Source of the DNA: Halocaridina rubra
Lineage: Eukaryota; Arthropoda; Malacostraca; Decapoda; Atyidae
Length of the DNA: 64,000 nucleotides
Direction of reading: 5' to 3'
NCBI GenBank assembly: GCA_037179515.1
Contig: JAXCGZ010001923.1
Location: 120,001-184,000, forward strand
The notes under the pieces are model-generated. The model saw only the letters and a program-made list of their open reading frames with translations. It had not been told where the DNA came from and ran no database searches. Numbering within the stretch: position 1 is the first letter of the stretch; each line of letters starts with the position of its first letter. Positions 41,464 through 55,808 of this stretch are shown here, one piece after another. A program made the position numbers and the translations under genes.

Positions 41464-41482
41464 TTATATATATGTATTTATA

Positions 41483-41568
<86 letters not shown>

Positions 41569-41573
41569 ATATG

Positions 41574-41666
<93 letters not shown>
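41393..41666. repeat. (TA)n with TATG/TATTTA interruptions
   Basis: TA tract interrupted by repeated ATGTATTTATATAT words near 41459-41490 and 41556-41580, so blocks of the tract were themselves duplicated. Confidence 0.9.
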
Positions 41667-41669
<3 letters not shown>

Positions 41670-41742
41670 TTAGGCATACAAACACGTCACAGAAATGCAC
41701 ATGAAAATCGCTTCGAAAGTTAATGAGATATGATCCCACAAA

Positions 41743-41876
<134 letters not shown>

Positions 41877-42163
41877 CAGTTTTTTGCTCTTATATTCATC
41901 TTTGATATCTTTTAAGCCTTTCTTTGATACTTTACCTTTTCAATCTAAAACTTTCCAAGATTTTTAATTCGTTTCTGAGATGGGCACAAAGACAGACAGA
42001 TGAATAGGCATAGACGGACGTTTGTATTTATTTTTTTTCCCAGTATCGCGCCCTAATTAAATCAGACTTAACGAAGAGAACCAAATCCCAAAAAAATAAT
42101 CAGCAAAGAACATATGACTCCTTTGTACATTAGTAAATCCTTAGCAAATTAGTCGTCGCTAGC

Positions 42164-42329
42164 AGGGGCCGCGGTAGCTCAATGATAGATCGCTCAAGTC
42201 GTGAAGCAACAAACGCAGGTGCAAGCCCATCGCTGCGTGTTAGGAAGGACATCTAGCGTTAATTCCCTACCTCCTGCATTAATGTGTCCACCCCCATTTG
42301 ATTGGGGACTAATTGTCACATAAATCGTT
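42164..42329 (+). mobile_element. SINE-B copy
   Basis: GGGGCCGCGGTAGCTCAATG is an A-box-type head. CGTGTTAGGAAGGACATCTA and the end TTGTCACATAAATCG line up with the copy at 39035. The B box is degraded (AGGTGCAAGCCC). Confidence 0.75.
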
Positions 42330-42527
42330 GCCTATAAGTTAGTACGTGTTACTATTCATGAAATGTGTCACATTAGTTATATCTTTGAAACTGAGACGAA
42401 ATGGCTCTTGAATATACTAAGGAATTTTAATGACCTACAACAGCTTACAGAATATTTTAGTTTCTGTTCTCATATACAACGTTCCTATAGATTTTTTTTT
42501 TTTTTATCCATTTTGTAATTTTTGGTG

Positions 42528-42674
42528 AAGTCGAGGGTTCGAGCCCCGTCGCGGACTGAGGTTAGTAAGGGCATACACTCAGGGTAACGATTGCATCTGC
42601 CAAAACAAGCCCTTCGTAAGAAGACAACCGTCCTAGCCCTTAGTAGATAAGGGAGTTCGTGACGTAAAACCGAG
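42528..42674 (+). mobile_element. SINE-A copy, 5'-truncated
   Basis: Begins at the B-box region (GTCGAGGGTTCGAGCCCCGT) and continues through body and tail to GACGTAAAACCGAG, then (TAG)n. The B box here is nearly a canonical tRNA B box. Confidence 0.85.
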
Positions 42675-43463
42675 TAGTAGTAGTAGTACTGCTCACTAAG
42701 CTTATTATTCCCATGCATCCAAGTAACATAAGTTGTTGCTCAATGAAACATATAATCAAACTTGCATTATTGGAAAATGACCTCCTCATTGTGCAGTTAT
42801 AACGTCAACATATATTCCGGATGATTAGCCTCATGTGTATGTACTAAAGCCCTCTTATATCCCATCTTCACCTGATTGGAGTGTGTTTAGTGACGTCCTT
42901 CTTGTGTTTGCTTCTCTTGCCAAATCGACTGACTCAGTGACTGAGCGCATTTAAATGTATGGCGTAAATGATAGAACAGTAGTTTTGCGAATTCAACCAT
43001 TGGAGTGGATGCCTATACCCATCCCGTATGTCCTCATATAAATGAAATTCCCTTTAAAATAAAAGAACTCTGCAATATCCTACATCGGGGTAGTTTTAGC
43101 TGTGATAGAGAGAATTCCTTGACCCCACGACGGGGCCCCAAGATCAATTTTCATGGCGCATAGACGGCCAGAGTACGATGGCCAAGTTTACTGGGCATGG
43201 CCAAAGCTTTTTCCGAGGTTCTGTGTTAGAATCAGCGCTGTTAAATGCTTCTGGAGACTTCTCTACTTAAGCAGTTTAGACTTCTTGAGACAGAGAATTT
43301 TAACTTTACAAACTTGTTTGTTTTGGTTTGCGCTTTGAGATATTGCAGTTCTTTGAATCTTTTTAAACTTATTCCATTGCTTTAAAGTATTTTTTTTTAA
43401 CGTTTATTTATTAAGATTCATTGATAATTTAGTGATTACTATTTAAAGCATGAAAGTATTGGA
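42675..43463. other. No gene recognised
   Basis: About 790 bp of single-copy-looking sequence. Frames are short and unassigned. Confidence 0.4.
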
Positions 43464-43580
43464 AATTTGGTGCTATTTCCGCTCGTTATCTACAAGGAAA
43501 AAATATCCACTAGGTTAGGTTAGGTTAGGTTAGGTTAGATTAGAAAGTAGATTCATGACACGTTGATAAGTGAAAGTGGC
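43464..43580. mobile_element. Probable TIR element (family T5) with TTAGG tract
   Basis: The left segment (GGTGCTATTTCCGCTCGTTATC) and the reverse complement of the right segment (GGCGCCACTTTCACTTATC) align with one 3-bp gap. Most mismatches are transitions, as expected of an old inverted repeat. Centrally, 43511-43543 holds five to six GGTTA units, the cleanest TTAGG run in the window. The terminal repeats are weaker than in the other elements, so the call is tentative. Confidence 0.5.
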
Positions 43581-44423
<843 letters not shown>

Positions 44424-44460
44424 CTGATCTGCTTTTTAAGTTATATTTCTTCTTAGTAAA

Positions 44461-44462
<2 letters not shown>

Positions 44463-44555
<93 letters not shown>

Positions 44556-44563
44556 TATATATA
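44463..44563. repeat. (TA)n microsatellite at an RTE-type 3' end
   Basis: About 50 TA units with one G interruption near 44554. It abuts GTACCTTGG, the 3' end of the minus-strand element that follows. Confidence 0.95.
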
Positions 44564-44827
44564 TGTACCTTGGCTGTTTCCCCCTTTAATTGGGGGGTAG
44601 CCGACATTAAAAAAAGAAAACAATAAGGGGATTACTTTGCTCTATGGACAATGACGAGGGAGCTAGCGACCGTTCAGATGGCACTGCTGGAGTGCCATCT
44701 GTGGTGGCGGGCACAGCATCAAAGAATAGCCCCAACGTATTCCCTGCGTGTCGTAGGAGGCGACTAAAAGTGGACGGAGCGAGGGGACTAGGAATCCCCC
44801 CCTTGTATTAACTTCCTGCGAGACGTC

Positions 44828-44832
<5 letters not shown>
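44564..44832 (-). mobile_element. Short non-autonomous RTE-derived element
   Basis: On the minus strand, the 3' half (from GCAGTGCCATCTGAACGG through CTCCCTCGTCATTG to CCAAGGTAC) equals the 3' UTR of the RTE-like LINE at 33656-33935. The 5' half (CCTAGTCCCCTCGCTCCG, CGCCTCCTACGACACGCAGG) has no counterpart there. It has no RT sequence. It is either an internally deleted LINE or a SINE-like element borrowing the RTE 3' end. Both ends abut (TA)n. Confidence 0.75.

Positions 44833-44895
<63 letters not shown>
44829..44895. repeat. (TA)n microsatellite
   Basis: About 33 TA units with one phase slip near 44850. Confidence 0.95.
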
Positions 44896-44896
<1 letters not shown>

Positions 44897-45231
44897 TCCA
44901 TTTAATGAAAAATTTCTCTTAATATAGCATACCAGAGCAACGTTTTAAAAACAATTAATTCATACCCCAAGCTCAAGCATGCATACTTACTTGCACACCT
45001 ACATATATATGCATGTTCTTGTAGGTATGCCTAGACTTACGTATGTATACATGTACTTACATATGTATGCATGCATACTTACATGCACGCCTACGTAAGT
45101 AAATACACACACATACATACATACACGAGATATATTTCCAGCCTAGAGTGTAGGTCTTACATCCATCAGAAGACTGTGGAAAGATTGCGTCTCCCCAAGT
45201 CCTGGAAATTAAAGAGGAACAAATATTAACG

Positions 45232-45234
<3 letters not shown>
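44896..45234. repeat. Degenerate TACA/TATG tetranucleotide-rich stretch
   Basis: From about 44975 to 45125 the words TATGCATG, CTTACATA and ACATACATAC alternate irregularly, an old decayed microsatellite. The remainder is unique. Confidence 0.6.
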
Positions 45235-45327
<93 letters not shown>

Positions 45328-45330
45328 ACA

Positions 45331-45412
<82 letters not shown>
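45235..45412. repeat. (CT)n-(CA)n compound microsatellite
   Basis: CT to about 45327 with one CC interruption near 45297, then CA to 45412. Confidence 0.95.
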
Positions 45413-45416
<4 letters not shown>

Positions 45417-45804
45417 CACATATGTACATGCATGCATAGTTAGATACATAATGCTTCATTCGTATGACAATAACTTTTCTGACTTTCATTCGTAGATTAT
45501 ATGATTCAGCCATCCTCTTCTTGGGGGGGGGGGGAATTTGCGGCCATTGTATATATATGCATGTATTTTAATTTGTTAAGTAAATATATTCGGAAAGAAA
45601 TAAGTAAAAAGATTATAATCCTAAAAAAGTAATTAACTGTCAACTACAAGAATACTAGTGACCTCCGTAGCTCTGTAAGCCTTCCAAATTCAGATTTTTA
45701 ATTGAGTAAGCGTTTACATTATATGTTTGGAACTCATTTTGCTACGGTATCTTACATAAGTCCTGTATGTCTCAATTGAAAGAACTGTTTAAAAACACAG
45801 AGAG
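45413..45804. other. No gene recognised
   Basis: Unique sequence with a G10 run near 45523. Confidence 0.4.
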
Positions 45805-46293
45805 GAGTGATTCTCAGCCTTTCTCCCTACTTACGCCCTCTGGTATGCACCAACTATTTCTCGCACTCCTGTCTCCATTTTCAAGAGTGAATACTAATGA
45901 TATTAATTTCATGCTCTCGGTTACATATTCGTCGTGGTTTTAATCTCATTTTTTTATATATCATTACATATTTAGAAACTAAATGATTCATAACAATACA
46001 AATGTAACTCAAAATACTAAAAAAGCTTCTTTCCATTTGCTATTACTATGCATGGTGTGTTGCAAGAACTCGTACTTTTCAACACACTCAGTGACCTCTT
46101 TGCTGTTGTTGCTGGTACGTTGTATGGTGTGTTGCAAAATTGAATGATGATAATGAATCTCTTTTTTGACTTGGAGCTGATTGCTACTCGCAAATGCAAA
46201 ATTTTCACTATGGTCCAAATATGAACATTGTTTGTGTAAAACATACTGGCGCCCCATAAGGTCCTGTCTCGCACCATCGGTTGAGAACCCCTG
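45805..46293. mobile_element. Possible hAT-like non-autonomous element
   Basis: The left end GAGTGATTCTCAGCC and the reverse-complemented right end CAGGGGTTCTCAACC match at 11 of 15 positions. The right end is a typical hAT-type terminus. The flanking 8-mers do not match, and the internal frames (96 and 86 codons, minus strand) are unassigned. Weak call. Confidence 0.35.
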
Positions 46294-46578
46294 CATCATG
46301 GACCCTGCCCACCCACGATTCGCAACTCGTTGCTTCCCAACAAGATATGTATCTGTGATTGACGGGTAGGATTTGGGAGATCGGAGGTAATTGTTCTTAT
46401 CAGTGGTTATCTCCTCAGAGAAAAGTGGCTTTTAGAGGGCACGGCCATTTATTCTTTTTGCATCGTTGTTCTTATTATTATTTTTTTTTTGGTCTATCAT
46501 GTTAACCATACCAGTGTCGCGTCATCATGCTTACGATGCTAATTGCATAGTGAGAGAAACAGCTCATCATCATGCACA
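46294..46578. other. No gene recognised
   Basis: Unique sequence between the possible hAT-like element and the microsatellite cluster. Confidence 0.35.
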
Positions 46579-46592
46579 TTCTCTCTCTCTCT

Positions 46593-46690
<98 letters not shown>

Positions 46691-46693
46691 CTC

Positions 46694-46736
<43 letters not shown>

Positions 46737-46781
46737 GTCTGTCTGTCTGTCTCTCTGTCTATCTATCTATCTATCTATCCA

Positions 46782-46857
<76 letters not shown>
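46579..46857. repeat. (CT)n, (TCTG)n, (TCTA)n, (TA)n compound microsatellite
   Basis: CT to about 46690, then alternating TCTG and TCTA blocks to about 46785, then TA to 46857. The series looks like stepwise conversion of one unit to the next. Confidence 0.95.
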
Positions 46858-47598
<741 letters not shown>

Positions 47599-47603
47599 CG
47601 AGA

Positions 47604-47798
47604 GTAGTTTCCGTGGCATAATGGTAGCGTCTGCGACTCTGAGGCGCCAGGTCGAGGGTTCGCGCCCCGTCACGGACTGAGGTTAGTAAGGTCATACACT
47701 CAGGGTAACGATTACATCTGCCCAAACAAGTCCTTTGTAAGAAGGCAACCGTCCTAGCCCTTAGTAGAAAAGGGAGTTCGTGACGTAAAACCGAATCC
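47604..47798 (+). mobile_element. SINE-A, full length
   Basis: Head with A-box-like TGGCATAATGGTAGCG and B-box-like GGTTCGCGCCCC, full body, and tail CGTGACGTAAAACCGAATCC. It lies between (TA)n tracts like the copy at 14233-14424. Confidence 0.9.
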
Positions 47799-47822
47799 AT
47801 CCATATATATATAATGAGAGAT

Positions 47823-47830
47823 AGATAGAT

Positions 47831-47874
<44 letters not shown>
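47823..47874. repeat. (GATA)n/(GA)n microsatellite
   Basis: A few GATA units then about 20 GA units. Confidence 0.9.
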
Positions 47875-48320
<446 letters not shown>

Positions 48321-48584
48321 AAAATAAGAAGGCGAATTTCAAATTAGAAAATAATAGAAACGATATTGATATAATGTAAATAAGAAAATATAAGAATTAT
48401 CAATATAAGAGGAGATAGCATATGTGATATATAGGGAAATTAAAAACTAAAAGGCAAAGAAAGTCAATGATAACTACACGAATGATGACAGAAAGGACAA
48501 TAAGGTAAATAGCGACCGTAAATGCAGCAACAAATATATTGATACTGGTACAGATGTTCATGTGTCTGTGTGTGTGTATATATA

Positions 48585-49144
48585 TATCTTCTTGATAGGG
48601 TTGAATCTTAGGCAGTCAGACTCATTAATGATCCTTCTCTTACTTTTAATCTGGATTCTCTCTCTCTTCACTGTAAGGTATCTTCCCTTTCTCTTTTCTA
48701 TTGCTACTACTTCCATCGCTGCTCTGATGAGTTGGTGAGTTGCATCCCTCCCCCACTGCCGAGGCCGCGTAACACTCGCCAAGCGGTCTCATCTCACAGG
48801 CACTGTGTGGAGATTTGTAGCTCGCGGATTGTTCGGTGCAGCGACTGCTTCTTCCCATCTACCTCCAGACTCTGGAACTCTCTTCCTCCTTTTGTCTTTC
48901 CTAATTCTTATGACTTCTCATCCTTCAAAGAGCAGATCTATCGTCATCTCAGAGCCTAGTCCTCCATATCTCTGTACTCTGACTGTTTTTTCTGTCTGTC
49001 GTTTTCCTTTGTGTGACATTACCTCATCTCTGCCTTGTCCTTAACCTTTTCTCTCTTCCTTCGTCTTGGTATTTTCTCGTGCCCGGGCCTTTATTGATGA
49101 GGGCAGTTTCTGCCTGTCCCGGTGTCACACTCATTAAAAAAAAA
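48585..49144 (+). pseudogene. Jockey-like LINE (family J) 3' end, 5'-truncated
   Basis: Matches about 19935-20503 almost word for word: AGACTCATTAATGATCC, the EICSSRIVRCSDCFFPSTSR coding piece, RLWNSLPPFVFPNSYDFSSF, stop, then the 3' UTR ending GGTGTCACACTCATT and poly(A) at 49136-49144. Frameshifts precede the last coding segment (48732-48959). Only the C-terminal end of the RT protein is represented. Confidence 0.9.
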
Positions 49145-50135
49145 CTTTCAGTCCTCTCTTTTCATACTCATCCCAGGTTTATAAAGGAGGCAAATTCTCC
49201 TAGAACCGGCCACTTGAGAGGTTTGGTATCATGAGGGAATTCTGCTCGTAAGCTTGAAATCGTAATCCAGATTATTACCCGTCATCAAAGGGCTGATATT
49301 TTATTGAGTGTGACACCCGGAGGAAAAAAAACTTTAAAGCTGGCCAAATCGGGCCTTGGCACGATGAAATAGAAGCAGAGACGGGGAATGCCTTGACATG
49401 TCAGTTGTGAAAGGATGATAAGAGATGTGCAGCGAATATCCAAGATTATTTGGTGTTGATGTGGGCATAGAAGAGCCGTGACTGAAGGAAAATATCACAT
49501 CAAATGTCCTGAACAGTCCTATTTAAGTCCAAAAAACCTTCAGCTATAGTATTGCAATGGGCGGCCGTATTAGCAGCAATGAACTTGTATGAACAAGGGA
49601 AAAACAGCCGATATAGACCTATTTGCAACACAGACTTTTTTTAAATTTATGTGCAAAAACTCCACTGATACATTTGCCATATTTAACTCGATATGTAGCC
49701 TGAGTAATTGTACAACGCCAGGTTTTGCGAAGTGCTAAATAATCATTGAATTAACACAAGGAAATAAATTTGCCAGAGTGCCTTTCGACTTGTCCCATTC
49801 ATTTAAGCGATTTTAATGCTTCTTTGTATCAAATATTTTTTTTATTGTATAACAGCTGCAGTAAAACAGCGCTCCGACGAAGAATTATACTTGGAAACAT
49901 TTTTTCATTTCTTTATCGAAAAGTGAGTTATTTGCCTCGATAAATGCAATGTACAATAGATATCAAAGTGGACCTGAACTAATACTGCCAATACTCTCTC
50001 ATGTTTTTGAGGCTGCAATCTTTCGCAATCAAAAATTGTCAATTATGCATCAGAAATGCATCGGGTAGTTACAGTAATTGAAACTGCTCTTATAATAATT
50101 TTTTATTTCATAATTGTAATTCAGTTTAGATTATA

Positions 50136-50138
<3 letters not shown>
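49145..50138. other. No gene recognised
   Basis: About 1 kb of single-copy-looking sequence. Confidence 0.4.
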
Positions 50139-50338
<200 letters not shown>

Positions 50339-50513
50339 ATTCTGTGTCACCGGAAATTTAGGCTCAGCTCAGTCCTCGGAGAATTGCTAAAAGAATTTGC
50401 ATATATTCTCAAGGCTTGGATGTCTCTGTTAAGTGATTTCTTATATATCGGTATTTCTAGTCGGATTTGTGTTTATATATTTTTCGACTGTTTATGTCTT
50501 AGTCTAAGCAGTT

Positions 50514-50620
50514 AATAATAATAATAATAATAATAATAAAAATAATAATAATAATGAAAATAATAATAATAATGATAATAATAATGATAATAATAATAAA
50601 AATAATAATAATAATAAAAA

Positions 50621-50698
<78 letters not shown>
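50514..50698. repeat. (AAT)n-(ATT)n inverted trinucleotide tract
   Basis: AAT-type units with scattered G/A interruptions (to about 50620) are followed by clean ATT units to 50698. The two halves are reverse complements and could fold into one hairpin. Confidence 0.95.
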
Positions 50699-50699
<1 letters not shown>

Positions 50700-51091
50700 G
50701 AATTTTATCTTTTTAGTTGTTTTCTCACTTTAACACCATATTTTCTTAAATTGCATTATTATTCCTGAATGTTTAAATGTTAAGTAACCTGCATGAATAT
50801 AGCGTAAGTGAAGCTCGGAATATTGCGTATGACTCCGGATCGTGAAACACTTGGTATTCCAGTACATCCTTTTTGAAAAGTTTGCTTATCGCAATTTATA
50901 GCTCTGTATTTAACATTTCAATATTGGAATCTCTGGATACACTGATATACTTGACCGTCTCTGAAACGTCACTCAAAAATAAGCGTGTTATGTCTGAGCA
51001 GATGTTAAGTGGTTCAGTTTCAAGAGACCAATCCACCATATTGGTCCATTCATCTTTTGTTTTATGCTGCTATTATTAGCATTATCTGCAT
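50699..51091. other. No gene recognised
   Basis: Unique AT-rich sequence. Confidence 0.4.
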
Positions 51092-51222
51092 CTTATTATC
51101 CCTTCACATCTGACACATCACAACATTCCCCACCTCTGTTTCTCTTTACTTCATGTTTCTTTGTGCCCACTCCCAATGAGGGGAATAATCTTGGCCCGTC
51201 CTGGTGTCACATTCATGAAAAA
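51092..51222 (+). mobile_element. LINE 3' end, J-related subfamily
   Basis: Closest relative of 21340-21482: TCTTATTATCCCTTCACATC, CCTCTGTTTCTCTTTACTT, CAATGAGGGGAATAATCTTG and GTCCTGGTGTCACATTCATG, then a short A run. No coding sequence is included. Confidence 0.7.
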
Positions 51223-51769
51223 ACACACTTCATTTATACTTGGGTTTTTGGGATGTATAATTATAGATCACAGTATCTATATTTGCAATCTTCTCCTTGC
51301 TTGTAGAATCACGCCTCTTTTGAGCGAAATTAGTGTGAAAAAATTTGCATTCTGAATACAATATGTCACCTCCCGAGTTGAGTGTTCTAACTTTTTGCGA
51401 TGATAGTTGATGAATTAATATTAAGACAGCTTAATTAGAATATGGCAGTAACTTATATCATATTTTGTTAACCAGTTCTCGCCTGAATAATATTTCTTTG
51501 AAAAAAGACACTAATGAAATTATTTATTAATATATAAAATGTGTTTCCTAATTCTGGAGCCCTCCCCAGCTTATGCAAATTTCTGTTCCATAAAGAGAAA
51601 TTATTAACAAATAATTCTTAAAAATCTCACCTAAATAATGGTTGAAAACTTGATAAGGGAGGTTTCATTCAGTGTATAACAAATAACTTTGATCTTTTTA
51701 GAGCATTTCCAGTTAGATATTGAAATTCCTTAAGAAAACTTTTCAATTGATATATTATGGTTCTACCAT
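51223..51769. other. No gene recognised
   Basis: Unique AT-rich sequence. A 26-nt match to the SINE-B head at 51365-51390 is too short to call. Confidence 0.4.
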
Positions 51770-52118
51770 TAAGCCTGTGTGGAGATTAGTAGCTCGCTGA
51801 TTGGTAGGTGCAGTGACTGCTTCTTCCCATCCACCTCCAGGCTCTGGAACTCTCTCCCTCCTTCTGTCTTCCCTAATTCTTATAACCTGTCTTCCTTCAT
51901 AAATGCGGGTCTATCGTCATCTCAGGGCCTAATCCTACCATATCTCTAGGTCCTCAGTACATCGACTATTCTTTCAGCCTGTCCTTTTCCTATTGTGTTT
52001 AACTCCCCTATTTCTGCCTATCCTTAACCTTCTACTTTTTCTTTGCTTTAATGTTTTCTTCGTGCCCAGTTTGATGAGGGTAATTTTCTTGCCTGTCCTG
52101 GTGTCACACTCATAAAAA
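51770..52118 (+). pseudogene. Jockey-like LINE (family J) 3' terminus
   Basis: Starts at CTGTGTGGAGATTAGTAGC and carries the last coding segment (GCAGTGACTGCTTCTTCCCA, CTCTGGAACTCTCTCCC) and the 3' UTR to GGTGTCACACTCATAAAAA. More diverged from 20160-20503 than the 48.6-kb copy. Confidence 0.85.
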
Positions 52119-52884
52119 GCCAGTAAGTAAATAAGACAAGTATTTCATACTTATTAACTCTATTCTTAACAAAATAAAACTTATACTAAGATGATATTAA
52201 ATATATCTCTACACTTCTCCTACTAATTGGTAGATGATATATTGATATCAAAACTTTATAATCAACTTTCGAAATATTGTCTTAATTTCTAAAAACCATT
52301 TTCAGCTGGGTCAATCTTGCTTTAGAATTCGCTTTTATGTAAATGATCAAATTATTAATTCTATATCTTCAGCAGTTCCCAATTGATTGTTAATAATTAC
52401 ACTGGAACTTCACATTCTTAATTTCAAACATTTTTTTGCTGAAGAGACATAGAGACAAATTATCAAATTTTTCATGCTTCCCTCACCTCTTGGACGATAG
52501 TAAACGATTTGATTTTCTGACCTCTTTTTAACTCTTAAAGTAATCTAAGTAATGGTTTTTAAACCCATTCCCTCACATTTAATTGGAATAACAATTTATC
52601 AGTGGCATCTGAAATATGAAATACATGGTACAGTATTGAGAAAATCATGAAAGAAGACCGAAGCCCGAGCAGTTTCTGAATCTTGAAGAGGAGCTGGAGA
52701 CCTCCAGGCATTAATAATCTTGCATTTGGAACTGACTGTTAATGTTTATGACCTATTTTATTGTCCTTGGCGTGGCGTGGAGAGAATGCATAATACAGTA
52801 GAAGAGTGACTTTGTCTCCTACTAGTATTGGGTTAATTCCTCAAAAATGGAGGAGCTAAATATTCCTGACAATGACAGTGCATA
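52119..52884. other. No gene recognised
   Basis: AT-rich unique sequence. Confidence 0.4.
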
Positions 52885-52900
52885 TGTAAATTTTTCTTAT

Positions 52901-53096
52901 TTGGATTCGGTTTTACGTCACGAACTCCCTTTTCTACTAAGGGTAAGACGGTTGCCTTCTTAAGAGGGACTTGTTTTGGCAGATGTAATCGTTACCCTGA
53001 GTGTATGCCCTTACTAACCTCAGTCCGTGACGGGGCGCGAACCCTCGACCTGCCGCCTCAGAGTCGCAGACGCTACCATTTTGCCACAGAGACTAC
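52901..53096 (-). mobile_element. SINE-A, full length, 16-bp target duplication
   Basis: Minus-strand copy bounded by identical TGTAAATTTTTCTTAT at 52885-52900 and 53097-53112. The head (reverse complement of GACGCTACCATTTTGCCA) and a good B box (GGTTCGCGCCCC on the minus strand) are kept. Confidence 0.92.
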
Positions 53097-53112
53097 TGTA
53101 AATTTTTCTTAT

Positions 53113-53863
53113 GATACAAAATAATAACTTTACATAATTTTACTCAACCTTATTTTCTAAGTCTTCTAAAACAACGTCCTCAAAATCTAGATGTTACATT
53201 TTCTAGCCTACTGTTAGAACTCTCCACATGGAGGCAAGGCAGTACAGTACCTAATTTCTTGTTCAGAAACCACATTCTCCAAGTCTAGATACTATCTACC
53301 CTATTTTTAGAACGCCCTGCTGATTTTAACACAATACAAAAGTTGGCAACGCTTATATGCATAGAAGAGCTGTTTAGGTCCTGGATTTTTATCTGTCATG
53401 ATCTCGATAAGTCTTGTATAGAAGATTCTGTTTTTGGAACCTACTGTGCAGTCCTGAATACGAAGGGAATGAATATTCCTAGCTTAATGTTGTTAGTTGT
53501 TGAAAGTAATATGGTGGTTTTTCCTTCTCATGCTTTGTATATAGTATCAAGAGTTTTATGGCGATGGGTTGAGGACAGGGGTAAAATGTTCTTATATCCG
53601 AGAATGGCCTTTGGTCTCTTTGTCTCAGAACCAATTGCATTGATGAAAACTCTTGCCTCATTATGCGTGTTAGCTGTCTTGGAAGATGCAGCATTTGTAA
53701 GTGGTTGAAGGACAGGCTCAAATGAAGCAGTCTTGCAGACCTCCATCCTTGCCTGGATTTCATCAAACCTCATCATGTCTTATGCATTCGAAACCGCCCC
53801 TTTAGGTGTGCCTTAGCTTGATCTTCATCTAAGGAGTCTCCACGAGGGAATTTTTTGGGTACC
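53113..53863. other. No assigned gene; overlapping frames on both strands
   Basis: A 121-codon plus frame (53343-53708) and 82- and 95-codon minus frames (53528-53776, 53479-53766) overlap. None resembles a family I recognise, and the plus frame lacks an early in-frame Met. Near 53150-53325 a ~75-bp segment is repeated in diverged form (CTAGATGTTAC / CTAGATACTATC contexts). Confidence 0.3.
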
Positions 53864-54116
<253 letters not shown>

Positions 54117-54273
54117 CATTTTATCTTGCAGTCCAAAGTTCCCTTTCAAAAACTCTTTAAAATTCTACATTCAACGTTTGTGTTTGATGCGAGGGCTTAT
54201 ATATGTCTGTCTGTCTGTCTGTCTGTTGTCTTTCAGTCCTCTCGCTCGACTGTCAGGCTGTCTGCATACTAGA

Positions 54274-54276
<3 letters not shown>

Positions 54277-54368
<92 letters not shown>
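54277..54368. repeat. (CT)n microsatellite
   Basis: About 46 CT units. TCTG tetranucleotides flank it at 54206-54226 and 54420-54447. Confidence 0.95.
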
Positions 54369-54372
<4 letters not shown>

Positions 54373-54509
54373 CAGATTTAACTGAATATTATGACTGTCG
54401 CTCTCTTTCATTGTCTGTATCTATCTATCTGTCTGTCTGTCTGTCTGTTTGACTAGCTATCTAGCTTGCTATATATTTTTATCTCGTTTCATATATTAGT
54501 GGATTGTGT

Positions 54510-54632
<123 letters not shown>

Positions 54633-54931
54633 CCATTTATATTTTAATTGTAGTAAGGACACAATCTTAACATTTATTATTTAGTTTTTTCATTTAGTTA
54701 TTTGTAGAGTGAATGTACAGTCACGCCATAAAGTATCCTCACTCCAAGGAATAAAGAATGAAGTATCATATGAATGATGATGAAGAATAAATTGTTTAAC
54801 GATATTTTACATAAATTCGGTTTCATGCAAGAAAATCGTTTTTTGTTTTTGTTTTTAGTTAAATTTTCGTTTTGCATTTATACATAGCATGTCTCCTCGC
54901 CCCCCTCCTCCCCATCATCGTCATCATCACC

Positions 54932-54936
<5 letters not shown>
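54633..54936. other. No gene recognised
   Basis: Short unique sequence. ACAGTCACGCCATAAAGTAT at 54718 looks like a mariner-type end, but no inverted partner was found. Confidence 0.35.
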
Positions 54937-54999
<63 letters not shown>

Positions 55000-55080
55000 A
55001 GCTCTCAGAAGTTTCATTGTCAAATCCTAGTGTTTGGTAATATTTCCTTACAGCTTTTACAAGATTAATTTCATATCCAA

Positions 55081-55146
<66 letters not shown>
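54937..55146. repeat. Two (TTA)n microsatellites
   Basis: TTA 54937-54995 and 55081-55146, separated by about 85 bp of unique sequence. Confidence 0.95.
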
Positions 55147-55218
55147 GAACAGAGTATGCGAAGAGATTTTTTGTATAAATGGAAAAGAGAAAAACTGGAA
55201 AAAAGAGAAAAAGAAAGT

Positions 55219-55219
55219 A

Positions 55220-55285
<66 letters not shown>
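55219..55285. repeat. (AG)n microsatellite
   Basis: About 33 AG units with one GG interruption near 55268. Confidence 0.95.
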
Positions 55286-55563
55286 GCATACATGTAGTAA
55301 AGTATAGGCTGGGCCGAAGCTTTGGGTCAGCTATCTCGAGGCCGCTCTGCTATTGATTCCTATGTGGACTATTTTAGGATGTCTGATGCAAGATAATTTT
55401 TTTATTTCAAGGTAAGCCTTCTCTTGGTGCCTGTTCTTTGATGATGATAGTGTTAAACTTGACAGTTATTTTATTCCTCTCTGTGATGAATCGAGAAAAT
55501 GCCTTTTTCTGTTTTTTGAGTGATGGTAAAAGATATTAAAATATTATTTTTGTTATATTTTAG

Positions 55564-55808
55564 TCTGGAAGTATCTGGCATTTAGTCTCTGCAGCTGCGG
55601 GAAGCTCCGCCTTTCTAGTATTGCTCCGCCCACTACCGTTTCTTGGTTTGTCAGTCGAGGCCAGATTGTTGTGGGCGTCGTACAAGCAGCGCTACAAATT
55701 TGCTTTCGTCCGTCTTGCGTACTTCGTTAGTAGTGTTTCCTCGTCTTTGTAAATGACACCGTTCTGAAATCAATAAACTACAGATGAAAAAAAAAAAAAA
55801 AAAAAAAA
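55564..55808 (+). other. Polyadenylated 3'-end-like sequence (retrocopy candidate)
   Basis: A GC-richer segment ends with AATAAA at 55772-55777 and, 9 bp later, a genomic A22 run (55787-55808). That arrangement is what a reverse-transcribed, polyadenylated RNA leaves behind. No open frame of note is present, and I could not find flanking target duplications, so the source RNA and the 5' end (about 55564) are guesses. Confidence 0.45.

Noticed and set aside
51365..51390. SINE-B head match
   Set aside because: Only about 26 nt match, with no body or tail.
53343..53708. 121-codon plus-strand frame
   Set aside because: No early in-frame Met, no recognisable domain, and overlapping frames of similar length on the other strand. 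Left unassigned.
54718..54745. Mariner-type terminus ACAGTCACGCCATAAAGTAT
   Set aside because: No inverted partner was found on either side within a few kilobases.
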